Part shown: positions 8,855 to 16,928 of the stretch, piece by piece
Position numbering within the stretch: the first letter of the stretch is position 1
Layout: each line of letters starts with the position of its first letter
The notes under the pieces: model-generated
Told to the model about the DNA's origin: nothing
The model's input: the letters and a program-made list of their open reading frames with translations, nothing else
The model's database searches: none
Translations under genes and position numbers: made by a program
Assembly: GCA_002399235.1 (NCBI GenBank)
Contig: DHDH01000044.1
Location: 1 to 54,191 of the forward strand
Length of the DNA: 54,191 nucleotides
Source: Firmicutes bacterium UBA4881
GTDB taxonomy: Bacteria > Bacillota > DTU065
Direction: 5' to 3'

Positions 8855-9359
8855 CTGATCCTTGTAAAACCAGCGATAGAGCTTAAAGATAAAGCTTTAG
8901 AATAAAAAGGAACATTAAAAATTTGGGGAAACACAATTATACGGCAGTGCTTTCTTAGATAAAAGGGACTACAAAGATTGGCTTAGATTAATTGATGATA
9001 ATTCTTGTAAGGAAACTGTACATTCTGATTGGGTGGTATCAAGTACATTTTTTGTGTGTTATAAAGCAGATAAAAAAATTATTGGGATGGCTAATATACA
9101 CCATACTTTGAATGACTTTTTGCTTGATTATGGCCGGCATATTGGTTTTGGTGTACATCCACTAGAACAGAGAAAAGGATATGCAACGCAAATATTAAAT
9201 ATGGCTCTTGAATATGCAAAAAAGCTTAGTTTAGCCAAGTTATGCTAGCTTACTACAAGGAAAATGAAGCCTCCAGAAGAACCATTCTGAAAGGTGGAGG
9301 GACAACTAGAAAAAGAGTTTGTATTTACCAATGGAAAATATGTGCTTACTTGGGAATGA
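8855..9359 (+). pseudogene. Frameshifted GNAT acetyltransferase
   Basis: Conceptual reading gives LILVKPAIELKDKALE then a stop, then YGSAFLDKRDYKDWLRLIDD..WVVSSTFF (about 8950-9050), an intact middle to 9248 containing IIGMANIHHTLNDF and the acetyl-CoA loop region EQRKGYATQILNMALEYA, then a frameshift to VMLAYYKENEAS and another to QLEKEFVFTNGKYVLTWE ending at 9359. These pieces are collinear with a complete GNAT acetyltransferase, so at least one nonsense and two frameshift mutations have accumulated. The 71-codon open middle piece is not a functional gene. Confidence 0.85.
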
Positions 9360-9690
9360 ATTCCATTTTATCGGTTTGATTAATAGAACAACCTCAGTCT
9401 AAACCTAAAATTTTTAGTTTTTATACCAATAAAAGCAGTATGTTCCCCCAATTACATACTTCCATTAGAATAGAGGTATTTTTTTCAATGCAGATTCAAA
9501 GTTTTATTAAGCAGGTAGTTATTTGGAGTAATCTTATTCATCAGATCATCCACTAATTGCTTTGTAAAAGAATTAAGACCAAAAATCAAATTGTTTAATT
9601 CCAATATGCCAGAGTAGAAGTATTTGCCATTTATAAGAAATGTTTTGCAATAGAAGTACAAAAAGTAAAAGTGAAAGAGAGAAAGGAAGC
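9360..9690. other. intergenic stretch, no gene seen
   Basis: AT-rich. A leftward 70-codon open frame (9485-9697) has low-complexity aromatic content and no ribosome site, so I leave it out. Confidence 0.5.
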
Positions 9691-9695
9691 GGCCC

Positions 9696-10475
9696 ATGTT
9701 TACAATTTATGATGGGTTCAGTAACGAATTGTCCTTACAAGAACGCTACCGCTTAATACAGCAAGCAGGATTTGCCGGTGTAGTGTTGTGGTGGGGTGAG
9801 GATTTTGGTCGTATTGATTATCGTAGCGCCCCAAAATTAGCACGACAAGCTGGGTTATTTATTGAAAATATACATACACCTTTTGAAGGTATTAACAATC
9901 TCTGGTTGGACAATCTTGATGGAAACGCTTTAACTGAGCATCTTTTAGAGTGCTTGATTGATTGTGGTGATTTTAAAATTCCAGTGATGGTAATGCACCT
10001 ATCAGGTGGAGAAAATCCTCCGGCGTTTAATAAACTTGGACTTAATAGGATTAAACGTATTGTTGAAAAAGCTGAACAATGCGGTATAAAAGTTGCTCTG
10101 GAAAACACGCGAAAGACCGAATATCTAAGGTTTGTTTTGGATCAGATTGATTCACCTTACTTAGGGTTTTGCTATGATAGTGGACATCATAAATGTCGAA
10201 CTCCAAACGATGATCTATTGTTTCTGTATGGTTCTCGACTGATGTCGTTACATCTTCATGATAATGATGGTACTGATGATGAGCACCGATTACCCTTTGA
10301 CGGTAAGATTGATTGGTCGGAGACCATGCGAAAAATTGCAAAAACAGGTTATCAAGGTGCAATTGCGTTAGAAGTTGCTAATCTAGGTTATGAAGATTTG
10401 AAGGTAGAGGAGTTTTTGCAGGAAACATTTGAACGGGCAAAGAGGTTGGAGAATTTAAGAAGGCAAATATTATAA
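9696..10475 (+). CDS. Sugar phosphate isomerase/epimerase-like TIM barrel (AP endonuclease 2 family)
   Basis: 259 aa, xylose-isomerase-like TIM barrel. Likely metal ligands are Glu136 (KVALENTR), Asp161 and His164 (CYDSGHH), His186/188 (LHLHDNDG) and Glu226 (AIALEV), the pattern of sugar isomerases and endonuclease IV relatives. There is a ribosome site (GAAAGGAAG) upstream of ATG. It is followed after 229 bp by a PHP-family phosphoesterase on the same strand. Substrate unknown; such proteins act on sugars, inositols or hydroxypyruvate. Confidence 0.87.
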   Translation: MFTIYDGFSNELSLQERYRLIQQAGFAGVVLWWGEDFGRIDYRSAPKLARQAGLFIENIHTPFEGINNLWLDNLDGNALTEHLLECLIDCGDFKIPVMVMHLSGGENPPAFNKLGLNRIKRIVEKAEQCGIKVALENTRKTEYLRFVLDQIDSPYLGFCYDSGHHKCRTPNDDLLFLYGSRLMSLHLHDNDGTDDEHRLPFDGKIDWSETMRKIAKTGYQGAIALEVANLGYEDLKVEEFLQETFERAKRLENLRRQIL

Positions 10476-10704
10476 TCACAATACTACAAACTAGCTTGGA
10501 TGGTTATTTCTGTTTTTTCTCCAGACAAGAGGTCAACCATTGTGCTAGAAAAAAGAGATGGTTTAAAATATTAACGATTAAATATTACCAAATGGTTTCA
10601 CTAACCCTATTAATAAATGCGTTAACTTATTGGACCAATCACGGGGAGTGGACAACAAACTGTGCTTTAAGGAAAAGATATAAGATGATTGGAGATAGAA
10701 AAAA

Positions 10705-11487
10705 GTGCTTGATTGCCATATACATCTTGAGCGTGGCGACTACACCCTCGAATGGATAAAACGCTTTGTGACAACAGCGATAGATAGAGATCTTTCTGAA
10801 ATTTGGTTGTTGGAGCATTGCTACCGTTTTGTAGAATTTATACCGATGTATGATAACGTTTGTGCTTTTAGCGATTATATTAATAAGTGGTTTAAAAAGA
10901 AGAGCGGTGTTTTAAGGCTTGATGACTATTTGCGGTTAATTGAAAAAGTACTAAACCAAGCTTGGGACATAAATATCAAGTTTGGTTTAGAGATATGTTA
11001 TTTCAAACAGTTTGAAGAGATTGTATACAATATAACCAAAGATAAGGGTTTGGATTTTCTATTAGGCAGCGTTCACTTCATAGACGATTTTGCCTATGAC
11101 CACAAGCCTGAACATTGGGACGGAGTGGATGTAGATTCGACATATAAGAGATATTTTGAGACAAGTATTGATTTGGCTGATAGTGGTCTTTATAGTGGCA
11201 TAGCTCATCCAGATTGTATAAAGCTGTTTGGACACCAACCTTCATTTTCTTTATTGGAGTATTACAATAGCTTAGCCACTTCTCTGGCTAAGAACAATAT
11301 GTATGCCGAAGAAAGCAGTGGTAGTTATCGTCGTTGCCCAACTACCTCTGAATTAGGGATGAATAGGGATTTAATTAAAGCAATGAAGAAATACAATGTA
11401 AAAATCCAAACTGCTTCTGATGCTCATTCTCCAGAGGATGTTGGGCTTTATATCGCTGAGCTTGAACAAATTTTGAAAGATAACTAA
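10705..11487 (+). CDS. PHP-domain phosphoesterase (histidinol-phosphatase-like)
   Basis: 260 aa from GTG, with GGAGAT 9 nt upstream. The PHP motifs are DCHIHLERGDY near the N-terminus, LLEHCYRF, GLEICYF, LGSVHFIDDF, GIAHPDCIK and TASDAHSPEDVG, giving the usual trinuclear metal set. The family includes HisK histidinol phosphatases, but no his genes are nearby, so a general phosphatase role is equally possible. The length matches HisK-type proteins. The 229 bp before it contain no supportable gene. Confidence 0.85.
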   Translation: MLDCHIHLERGDYTLEWIKRFVTTAIDRDLSEIWLLEHCYRFVEFIPMYDNVCAFSDYINKWFKKKSGVLRLDDYLRLIEKVLNQAWDINIKFGLEICYFKQFEEIVYNITKDKGLDFLLGSVHFIDDFAYDHKPEHWDGVDVDSTYKRYFETSIDLADSGLYSGIAHPDCIKLFGHQPSFSLLEYYNSLATSLAKNNMYAEESSGSYRRCPTTSELGMNRDLIKAMKKYNVKIQTASDAHSPEDVGLYIAELEQILKDN

Positions 11488-11623
11488 TAATCTCTTTCAA
11501 TCTATGGTGTATGTTTAATATAAGATAAAGATTAGCTTCTTTGCCTTTAGGATTTAATAAAGGTTCGGGTTATTTATATTATGGGCGTTGAATAATGCTT
11601 GTAAAGTGTTGAAGAGTGGAAAT

Positions 11624-11823
11624 ATGGAAAAATTCGAATACAAAACATTGTTTACTAATGCCAAAGGAGTATTTAAAAAGTTGACCAAAACAAGTTTCAT
11701 AGTGAGTTGAATGAATTGGGAGTATAGGTACGGGAGCAAGTGAATACAGTTACTGCTACTCAAAGCTATGGCAGCACATGATGGATCATCTCAATATTTA
11801 TACGTAAAATAAGTAGTATGTAA
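11624..11823 (+). pseudogene. DUF4177-like small protein, frameshifted
   Basis: The start MEKFEYKTLFTNAKG is typical of DUF4177 proteins (about 60-70 aa). Frame changes then give KVDQNKFHSELNELG and EQVNTVTATQSYGST, a TGA where Trp is expected, and WIISIFIRK. The pieces are in order and together make one full-length protein, so this is a recently decayed copy. Confidence 0.7.
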
Positions 11824-11902
11824 AATTAATAATGCTGTTGAGTTATGTAAAAAAAGTGAATAGTTTATTAAACACTTTGCTATACAACCTGAAGTCCTGC
11901 AA

Positions 11903-11914
11903 ACTCATAACGAG
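11903..11914 (+). repeat. Left terminal inverted repeat of the IS
   Basis: ACTCATAACGAG, an exact inverted match to 13628-13639. The next base on each side differs, which sets the repeat at 12 bp. Confidence 0.85.
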
Positions 11915-11950
11915 CCCTTAATATAAAACAACCTCAAACCATTGAAAAGA

Positions 11951-11972
11951 TTGGCTTAATGCCAATTTTTTT
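11951..11972 (+). terminator. Terminator inside the IS left end
   Basis: TTGGC-TTAAT-GCCAA followed by seven T. It is placed between the left inverted repeat and the transposase promoter, where it would block read-through from flanking genes. Confidence 0.7.
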
Positions 11973-11979
11973 CTTGCAT

Positions 11980-12012
11980 TTGCCATCGTTATGTGTTAAA
12001 TTATACATAACG
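11980..12012 (+). promoter_or_regulatory. Transposase promoter with overlapping palindrome
   Basis: TTGCCA (11980-11985), a 16-bp spacer and TATACA (12002-12007). CGTTATGT (11987-11994) and ACATAACG (12005-12012) form a perfect inverted repeat over the spacer and -10. Its arms contain CATAACG, the core of the terminal inverted repeats, so transposase may bind and repress its own promoter (inference). Confidence 0.6.
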
Positions 12013-12026
12013 AGGAGATGAAAACT

Positions 12027-13637
12027 TTGGCAGCCATTGTGTACCAAAAAGACAAAAGATCAGGGATTACATATGCCTATGAGTCTGTTTCCTATTGGGA
12101 TAAGGAAAAGCAACAATCTCGAGCTAAACGGACGCTTATCGGACGTGTCGATGCTGAAACTGGTGAGATCATTCCGACAGATGGTAGAGGCCGCAAGAAG
12201 AAAGAAGAGTCTGTAGCACCAAAGAGAGGTCCTGTCCCTTCTGTTAAAACCTCAAGATCATTTTATGGAGCAACTTATCTACTGGATGCTATTGGTGAAA
12301 AGTTAGGTATTACCAAGGACTTAAAACAGTGTTTTCCAGATACATATCAACAAATTCAATCGCTTGTGTATTTTCTGGTTCTTGAGGATAAAAATCCACT
12401 CTATCGATTTGAAAAATGGAGTAGCATACATAAGCATCCGTATGGCAAGGACATTCCTTCACAGCGAAGTAGTGAAATCTTCGCTTCAATAACCGAAGAT
12501 GCAAAGATGAAGTTTTCCAACTTGCAGGGGAAACGGCGAACAGAAAAAGAATTCTGGGCTTACGAAATCACTTCCATATCCAGCTATTCCGAACAGTTAC
12601 TGCAAGTACAGTATGGCAACAACAAGGAAAGCGATCTGCTGCCACAGCTGAACCTAGCACTAGTATTCGGGGAAAAATCCAACCTGCCATTTTATTATCG
12701 GAAGCTAGCTGGAAACATCCCCGATTCTAAAACGGTTAAGAATTTACTAGCCGAGTTGGATATCCTTGGTTTTTCTAAAGTCAAGCTTGTAATGGATAGA
12801 GGTTTTTATAGCGAAGACAACATTAATGCCCTCTTTAATGAACACTTAAAATTTCTTATCTCCACTAAAATGTCTCTGTCTTTTATTAGAAAAGAGCTGG
12901 AACCCATTTACAAGAATTTTCGAACCTTTGAGCACTATAGTGAAAAATACGAGCTATATTACCAAACAGTGCAAATAGAGTGGCTCAACACCAAATATCG
13001 CCCATATAAAGGTGACACCCTATCAACACCAAGACATATCTATATTCACTATTATTACAACATAGATAAAGCTGCCGAGGATGAAAAAGCTTTTGACCGA
13101 AAGTTAATCACCTTACGTAATGAACTGGAATCAGACAAACGAATCCCCGAAAACGAATCCCTTTACAATAAATACTTCAAGATGAAAACTACACCTAAAA
13201 GAGGGACAAAAGTCATCGTCAACGAAGAAGCTGTCGCTAAAGCAAAATGTTATTACGGGTTCTTTGCTCTTTTGACAAATGAAACGATGGATGCCATTAC
13301 AGCACTCGAACTCTATCGTAATCGAGATATTGCAGAAAAAGCTTTCGGTAACCTTAAGGAAAGACTGAACATGCGTCGCACATTGGCTTCTTCTGAAAAA
13401 AGTCTTGATGGTAAGCTATTTGTGGAATTTGTGGCACTTATTTATCTTTCTTACATCAAGAAACAAATGGAGGATGCAGACTTGTTCAAAAATTATACAT
13501 TACAGGGCGTCCTTGATAAACTTGATGTAATAGAATGTTTTGAAACACCCGGCCAGGAATTGCGTGTCAGTGAGATTCTCGAAAAACAAAAGGTACTCTA
13601 CACTAGTTTAGGTATCGATCCACCTTCCTCGTTATGA
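12027..13637 (+). CDS. IS1634-family transposase
   Basis: 536 aa from TTG 12027, with GAGGAG 9 nt upstream. The in-frame ATG at 12018 touches the ribosome site, and family proteins begin MA.IVYQ.DK as here. The body has the usual features: AYESVSYWDKEK, GEKSNLPFYYRKLAGNIPD, second catalytic Asp257 in VMDRGFYSE, and the Y-2-R-3-E-6-K signature around Glu437 (YRNRDIAEKAFGNLK). The position where relatives, as I remember them, have the first catalytic Asp (YDITSISSYS) is Glu180 here (YEITSISSYS). The frame is otherwise full length, ending inside the right terminal repeat. Possible loss of activity is discussed in the findings. Confidence 0.9.
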   Translation: MAAIVYQKDKRSGITYAYESVSYWDKEKQQSRAKRTLIGRVDAETGEIIPTDGRGRKKKEESVAPKRGPVPSVKTSRSFYGATYLLDAIGEKLGITKDLKQCFPDTYQQIQSLVYFLVLEDKNPLYRFEKWSSIHKHPYGKDIPSQRSSEIFASITEDAKMKFSNLQGKRRTEKEFWAYEITSISSYSEQLLQVQYGNNKESDLLPQLNLALVFGEKSNLPFYYRKLAGNIPDSKTVKNLLAELDILGFSKVKLVMDRGFYSEDNINALFNEHLKFLISTKMSLSFIRKELEPIYKNFRTFEHYSEKYELYYQTVQIEWLNTKYRPYKGDTLSTPRHIYIHYYYNIDKAAEDEKAFDRKLITLRNELESDKRIPENESLYNKYFKMKTTPKRGTKVIVNEEAVAKAKCYYGFFALLTNETMDAITALELYRNRDIAEKAFGNLKERLNMRRTLASSEKSLDGKLFVEFVALIYLSYIKKQMEDADLFKNYTLQGVLDKLDVIECFETPGQELRVSEILEKQKVLYTSLGIDPPSSL

Positions 13638-13639
13638 GT
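13628..13639 (+). repeat. Right terminal inverted repeat of the IS
   Basis: CTCGTTATGAGT, the inverted match of 11903-11914. It contains the transposase stop codon (13635-13637). Confidence 0.85.
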
Positions 13640-13665
13640 AGATGGGACTCCAGGATACAAAACAT

Positions 13666-13690
13666 GGTGGCTTTGAAAATCAAACCCACC
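13666..13690. repeat. Hairpin just outside the IS
   Basis: GGTGGCTTTGA and TCAAACCCACC form an 11-bp stem with one C-C mismatch and an AAA loop. No T-run follows on the + strand. It lies between the IS and the leftward operon and could end that operon weakly. Confidence 0.4.
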
Positions 13691-13805
13691 GTCAAATTAA
13701 TTTGTGCTGTTTCACATATAAATCTAGCCACCTTATCCAAGGTTTCATGATTGCACCTTGAAAGGTTGTTTGTTTAATTAAGTTCATTCGAAAACAGTAA
13801 CTTTA

Positions 13806-14399
13806 TTATTTTGTAGGGATAGAATAGACAACTAAACCATGTTTTATACAATAAAGATAGAGTTTACCATTTGGTATATTCGGTATACTTACTGCTGCGT
13901 TTTGTTCTGGATATAAACGATTCAAAAAAACTTTGTCGCTTTTTACATAGGCTGCAAATAAGATATAGTGTTCTTTTGTCATCTCATGTTCAATGGTAAT
14001 AAAGTAATCTACATCAATCGTTTCTATGGTTATAAGAGGAGTATTTTTATCTTGGTGTGGAACAAGCTGTTCTAATTTTCTACCACAACAAAAAATAGCT
14101 GAACTGCCTGTACTTACGAGTACATTTTTACATGATGGGCAGACATAAAATCGGATTTTATTGATGTTTCCTCGGTCTGGTTGGTTGAAGGTAATTTCCC
14201 CTTCCATCATTTGAGCCATATCTGCGCCTAAAATTGCTGACAAACCTGCCCATAAAGAAACATCAGGGCACCCTAAACCGCATTCCCATTTAGATACTGT
14301 TTTGTTACTGATATTAAGGGCATGAGCGACATTCTGTTGCGTCAAACCTTTTTCTTTGCGTAATTGGGCAATTAAATGTCCAATTTTCGCACAGTCCAT
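13806..14399 (-). CDS. XRE regulator fused to a desulfoferrodoxin-like domain
   Basis: 197 aa from ATG 14399, with AGGAAG 8 nt upstream. Residues 6-60 are a Cro/C1 helix-turn-helix (LRKEKGLTQQNVAHALNIS...WECG). Residues 84-112 resemble the desulforedoxin rubredoxin-like part of desulfoferrodoxin (Cys87, Cys90, Cys104, Cys105; FCCGRKLEQL). Residues 120-195 resemble the superoxide-reductase domain: His138 and His144 (HEMTKEHYI) and Cys184/His187 (CIKHG) match iron ligands in spacing, but the usual first ligand, in KHVP, is Asn119 here (KNTP). It ends a leftward operon, 19 nt after the AAA+/VWA gene. An iron- or redox-sensing regulator is a reasonable inference. Confidence 0.72.
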   Translation of the reverse strand: MDCAKIGHLIAQLRKEKGLTQQNVAHALNISNKTVSKWECGLGCPDVSLWAGLSAILGADMAQMMEGEITFNQPDRGNINKIRFYVCPSCKNVLVSTGSSAIFCCGRKLEQLVPHQDKNTPLITIETIDVDYFITIEHEMTKEHYILFAAYVKSDKVFLNRLYPEQNAAVSIPNIPNGKLYLYCIKHGLVVYSIPTK

Positions 14400-14418
14400 A
14401 GAGTATCTTCCTTTCCAT

Positions 14419-16464
14419 CTATAGGTATCTGGCAATAACGTGAACCAACTGGGCAGGAAGTTGGTTGAGGTCAGTAATATCTAATGTGTTTTCTTTTCCG
14501 TAAATATCACTTATGATTATTTTATCCTGTCCGATAGCGGCAGCAAGAAATTGTATACCCTTGCGGCGATATTCCTGCAAGGTATTTTTCATATCTAGAA
14601 TGGCGGAGTCACCTGTATAATCCGGTATCGCTTTGGGTTGTCCGTCACTAAGGCTGATAAAGAGCTTTGTTTTCTGTGAAGCTGTTAATAAACGGTCAGC
14701 AACTATTCTAATTGCCATACCATCACGATTATTGCTTCTACCTTGAATATTGCTAAGAGAATATTTTTCCTCAGGATCTTTGCTATCAAAATCTACATAA
14801 GAGTAAAGTGACATTTGTTCTAAGTGTGAACGGTCAGCGGTATCACCATAAATCAAGACAGGAATATTGCAAATAGAGCAAAACTCATATAAAGCAATCG
14901 CTGCTTGTTTTGCTGCTTCTATGCGGCCAAAGGCGGACATGGATGCCGATTCGTCTATACGAAGTGCCACAGCCAGGTCCGGGTCTTCCTCTGGGGGACG
15001 TTTTCTTGAGAAATAGCAAAAGTCCTTTGCTGCAAGGCGATCAGCACAAAAGTTTGTGCCATATAACTGTCCAGGGGCAAATTCACTAGCGGTTTCATGC
15101 TCTAAGAGAGGCCTTGTTTTCTGAATTAGTTCGTGAATCACAGGCCTTAGCAGAGAGGCTTGTTTTCTATACTCAATCTGGTTTTCTTCGCTTACTTCAG
15201 GACGATGGACAACCAGTTTAATCAGTTGATGGTTACTATCCTTTACACTTTCACGGGCTTCTTGATTGATCCTTTTTCTAAAGGTTTGTTTTTGCAGCTC
15301 GGTAAGATGTTCTGGCTCTGTTTCATGGTAAATTGGTGTTCCATTCTCACCATTATCACTACTCTGTGTTTTCTCGGTCATATTAGTGGAAGTTTGATCA
15401 GAATGCCCCTTACTATCAGGCGATTTGCGTAAAAGCACTGCATTTGGATCCCTTGATGTTTCTTCGGGGCTACCTTCTTGCCCATCTTCAGCTAAATTGA
15501 ATTCCATCACATCTGGATTTTGATTTTCTTGTCTAGCTGCTAGTTCCTGTTCTAGTTGTTCTAACTGATTCAATAATTTCTTTACGGCTAAAGCTTGTTC
15601 CAAAATGGCAATATCAGCTGGATCAGTCGAAATTTTATAAATCACTTTGTGGTACATAGAAGCTTGTAGAGAAGCTCCACTAGCGACAGCATCAACCCAA
15701 AACAGATAAGAACGCATGCCTGCCACTCCTTTTAAGGCATTCGCTTTAGCCGTTTCGTCCAGGGTGATAATCATCTCTGCTAGAAGAGACAAGATCTGTT
15801 GATTATTGTAGCCTGTTTTCGCACTAGCTCTGGTCATCATAACTGACTTTGGAGGTAAATCCATTTTTTCAACATGTTGGATTCTATCTCTAAGGGCTTC
15901 ATTTAATGGGCGACAGCCATTATAACCTCTATTGGTTGTAATCACTGCAATAAAATCTGGATGGCGATGGACAATGCGGGTTGGAAGATTAATACTGCCA
16001 TCTGGTTCCAGGGCAGAATTCAAAGCCATCAATACGGCAGCATCTCGGATGACAGTAGGTTCCTGGATCTCCAAAAGCCACCCATTTTCATAAGCTCTTA
16101 CAATTTCCGAGGGATAGAATTGATAGCTTACTTCATTTGCACTATGTCCGTCCTCCGACAAAACCGGAAGGATGGAACCTAAAATATCGGATTTGTCCAT
16201 ATCAGCAAAACAAGTGACTTTGGTATAAGGTAACCCGAAGTCAGCTGAGAGAGCTTTTGCTAGTTGAGTTTTTCCCGAACCTGCATCTCCCTCTAACAGG
16301 ATATTCGCGATCTTCATTTCTTTATTGTGCCAGTTTCGTTTTACTGCAGTACAAATGCGACGCTCCGCTTCGCTTTCGATATGTGATTTTGGTTTTTTCC
16401 AGATCAGATTTTTTTCAGCTTCTGTCAGTTGTCTGTGCGGGGACAGAAGCATTTGGTTCTCCAT
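14419..16464 (-). CDS. MoxR-type AAA+ ATPase fused to a VWA domain
   Basis: 681 aa. The N-terminal AAA+ module has Walker A GDAGSGKT (59-66), a Walker B-like segment GWLLEIQEP (128-136), a sensor 1 Asn in AVITTNRG (173-180) and the downstream Arg pair (192-194) of the MoxR/CbbQ/CobS group. A long acidic, low-complexity linker (about 295-390) leads to a C-terminal VWA domain whose MIDAS motif DESAS is at 504-508, followed later by SDGQPK. MoxR and VWA are usually separate adjacent genes acting as a metal-insertion or remodelling pair; here they are one chain. It starts 2 nt after the preceding gene's stop. The substrate is unknown, as the usual metalloenzyme partners are absent. Confidence 0.85.
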   Translation of the reverse strand: MENQMLLSPHRQLTEAEKNLIWKKPKSHIESEAERRICTAVKRNWHNKEMKIANILLEGDAGSGKTQLAKALSADFGLPYTKVTCFADMDKSDILGSILPVLSEDGHSANEVSYQFYPSEIVRAYENGWLLEIQEPTVIRDAAVLMALNSALEPDGSINLPTRIVHRHPDFIAVITTNRGYNGCRPLNEALRDRIQHVEKMDLPPKSVMMTRASAKTGYNNQQILSLLAEMIITLDETAKANALKGVAGMRSYLFWVDAVASGASLQASMYHKVIYKISTDPADIAILEQALAVKKLLNQLEQLEQELAARQENQNPDVMEFNLAEDGQEGSPEETSRDPNAVLLRKSPDSKGHSDQTSTNMTEKTQSSDNGENGTPIYHETEPEHLTELQKQTFRKRINQEARESVKDSNHQLIKLVVHRPEVSEENQIEYRKQASLLRPVIHELIQKTRPLLEHETASEFAPGQLYGTNFCADRLAAKDFCYFSRKRPPEEDPDLAVALRIDESASMSAFGRIEAAKQAAIALYEFCSICNIPVLIYGDTADRSHLEQMSLYSYVDFDSKDPEEKYSLSNIQGRSNNRDGMAIRIVADRLLTASQKTKLFISLSDGQPKAIPDYTGDSAILDMKNTLQEYRRKGIQFLAAAIGQDKIIISDIYGKENTLDITDLNQLPAQLVHVIARYL

Positions 16465-16466
16465 TT

Positions 16467-16928
16467 TTAAAACTCCATTTCTGCTAAAATTCGAGCGAGT
16501 ACCCGCAGGCGCTCTCCATATATTTCACCCAAATCATTGAGTGCTTGTGAAAACTGCCGAATATCTTCATTAAGATGAGGATTTCCTAAACATATTGATA
16601 TGGGCATTACATCACCTTGAATGCCGATACGTTCTACAGTAAGCTTTTGGGGATCATATAGTAAAGGTAGTCGGTAAGCATCCTCAAAATATAGAAGACT
16701 GCGAGCAAGGAAAATCATTAAATCAAGTACCTGATGGATTGGTAGTTCTTGGTCCATTTCCAACTGGCCAAATGGGGTTTCTTTCCATATTTGGACTGCA
16801 ATCGCCATTTTCCTGTTTTCGTCTAACAGAGGTGCTCCCAAAGTCAATCTTTTTATTTTTGATTGATAAGCATTTCTGCCATCTATGTGGTCATAACTAT
16901 CTGCGGTTAAGACAATTTTTTCGTTCAT
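16467..16928 (-). CDS. Uncharacterised protein of the AAA+/VWA operon
   Basis: 153 aa from ATG 16928, with AAGGAG 9 nt upstream; an ATG two codons earlier is too close to that site. The protein is soluble, with LPIHQVLDLMIFLARSLLYFEDAYRLP and a helical C-terminus rich in Leu, Glu and Arg. It may belong to DUF6530, a memory I cannot verify. Its start overlaps the stop of the upstream GIY-YIG-like gene in ATGA, and its stop is 2 nt from the AAA+/VWA start, so all three are translationally coupled. This suggests a dedicated partner of the ATPase. Confidence 0.75.
   Translation of the reverse strand: MNEKIVLTADSYDHIDGRNAYQSKIKRLTLGAPLLDENRKMAIAVQIWKETPFGQLEMDQELPIHQVLDLMIFLARSLLYFEDAYRLPLLYDPQKLTVERIGIQGDVMPISICLGNPHLNEDIRQFSQALNDLGEIYGERLRVLARILAEMEF

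Larger units (their letters stand above)
11903..13639 (+). mobile_element. Insertion sequence, IS1634 family (IS4 superfamily), 1737 bp
   Basis: One transposase gene fills the element. The ends are perfect 12-bp inverted repeats, ACTCATAACGAG (11903-11914) and CTCGTTATGAGT (13628-13639). The transposase stop codon lies inside the right repeat. A terminator near the left end (11951-11972) shields the transposase promoter from outside transcription. I see no short target-site duplication: the flanking bases do not match. IS1634 relatives can make long, variable duplications, and none is visible nearby. Confidence 0.88.

Noticed and set aside
9485..9697. 70-codon minus-strand frame.
   Set aside because: Aromatic-rich low-complexity translation from AT-rich DNA, no ribosome site.
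10496..10759. 87-codon + strand frame between the TIM-barrel and PHP genes.
   Set aside because: No ribosome site, unusual composition, and it overlaps the PHP start in another frame.
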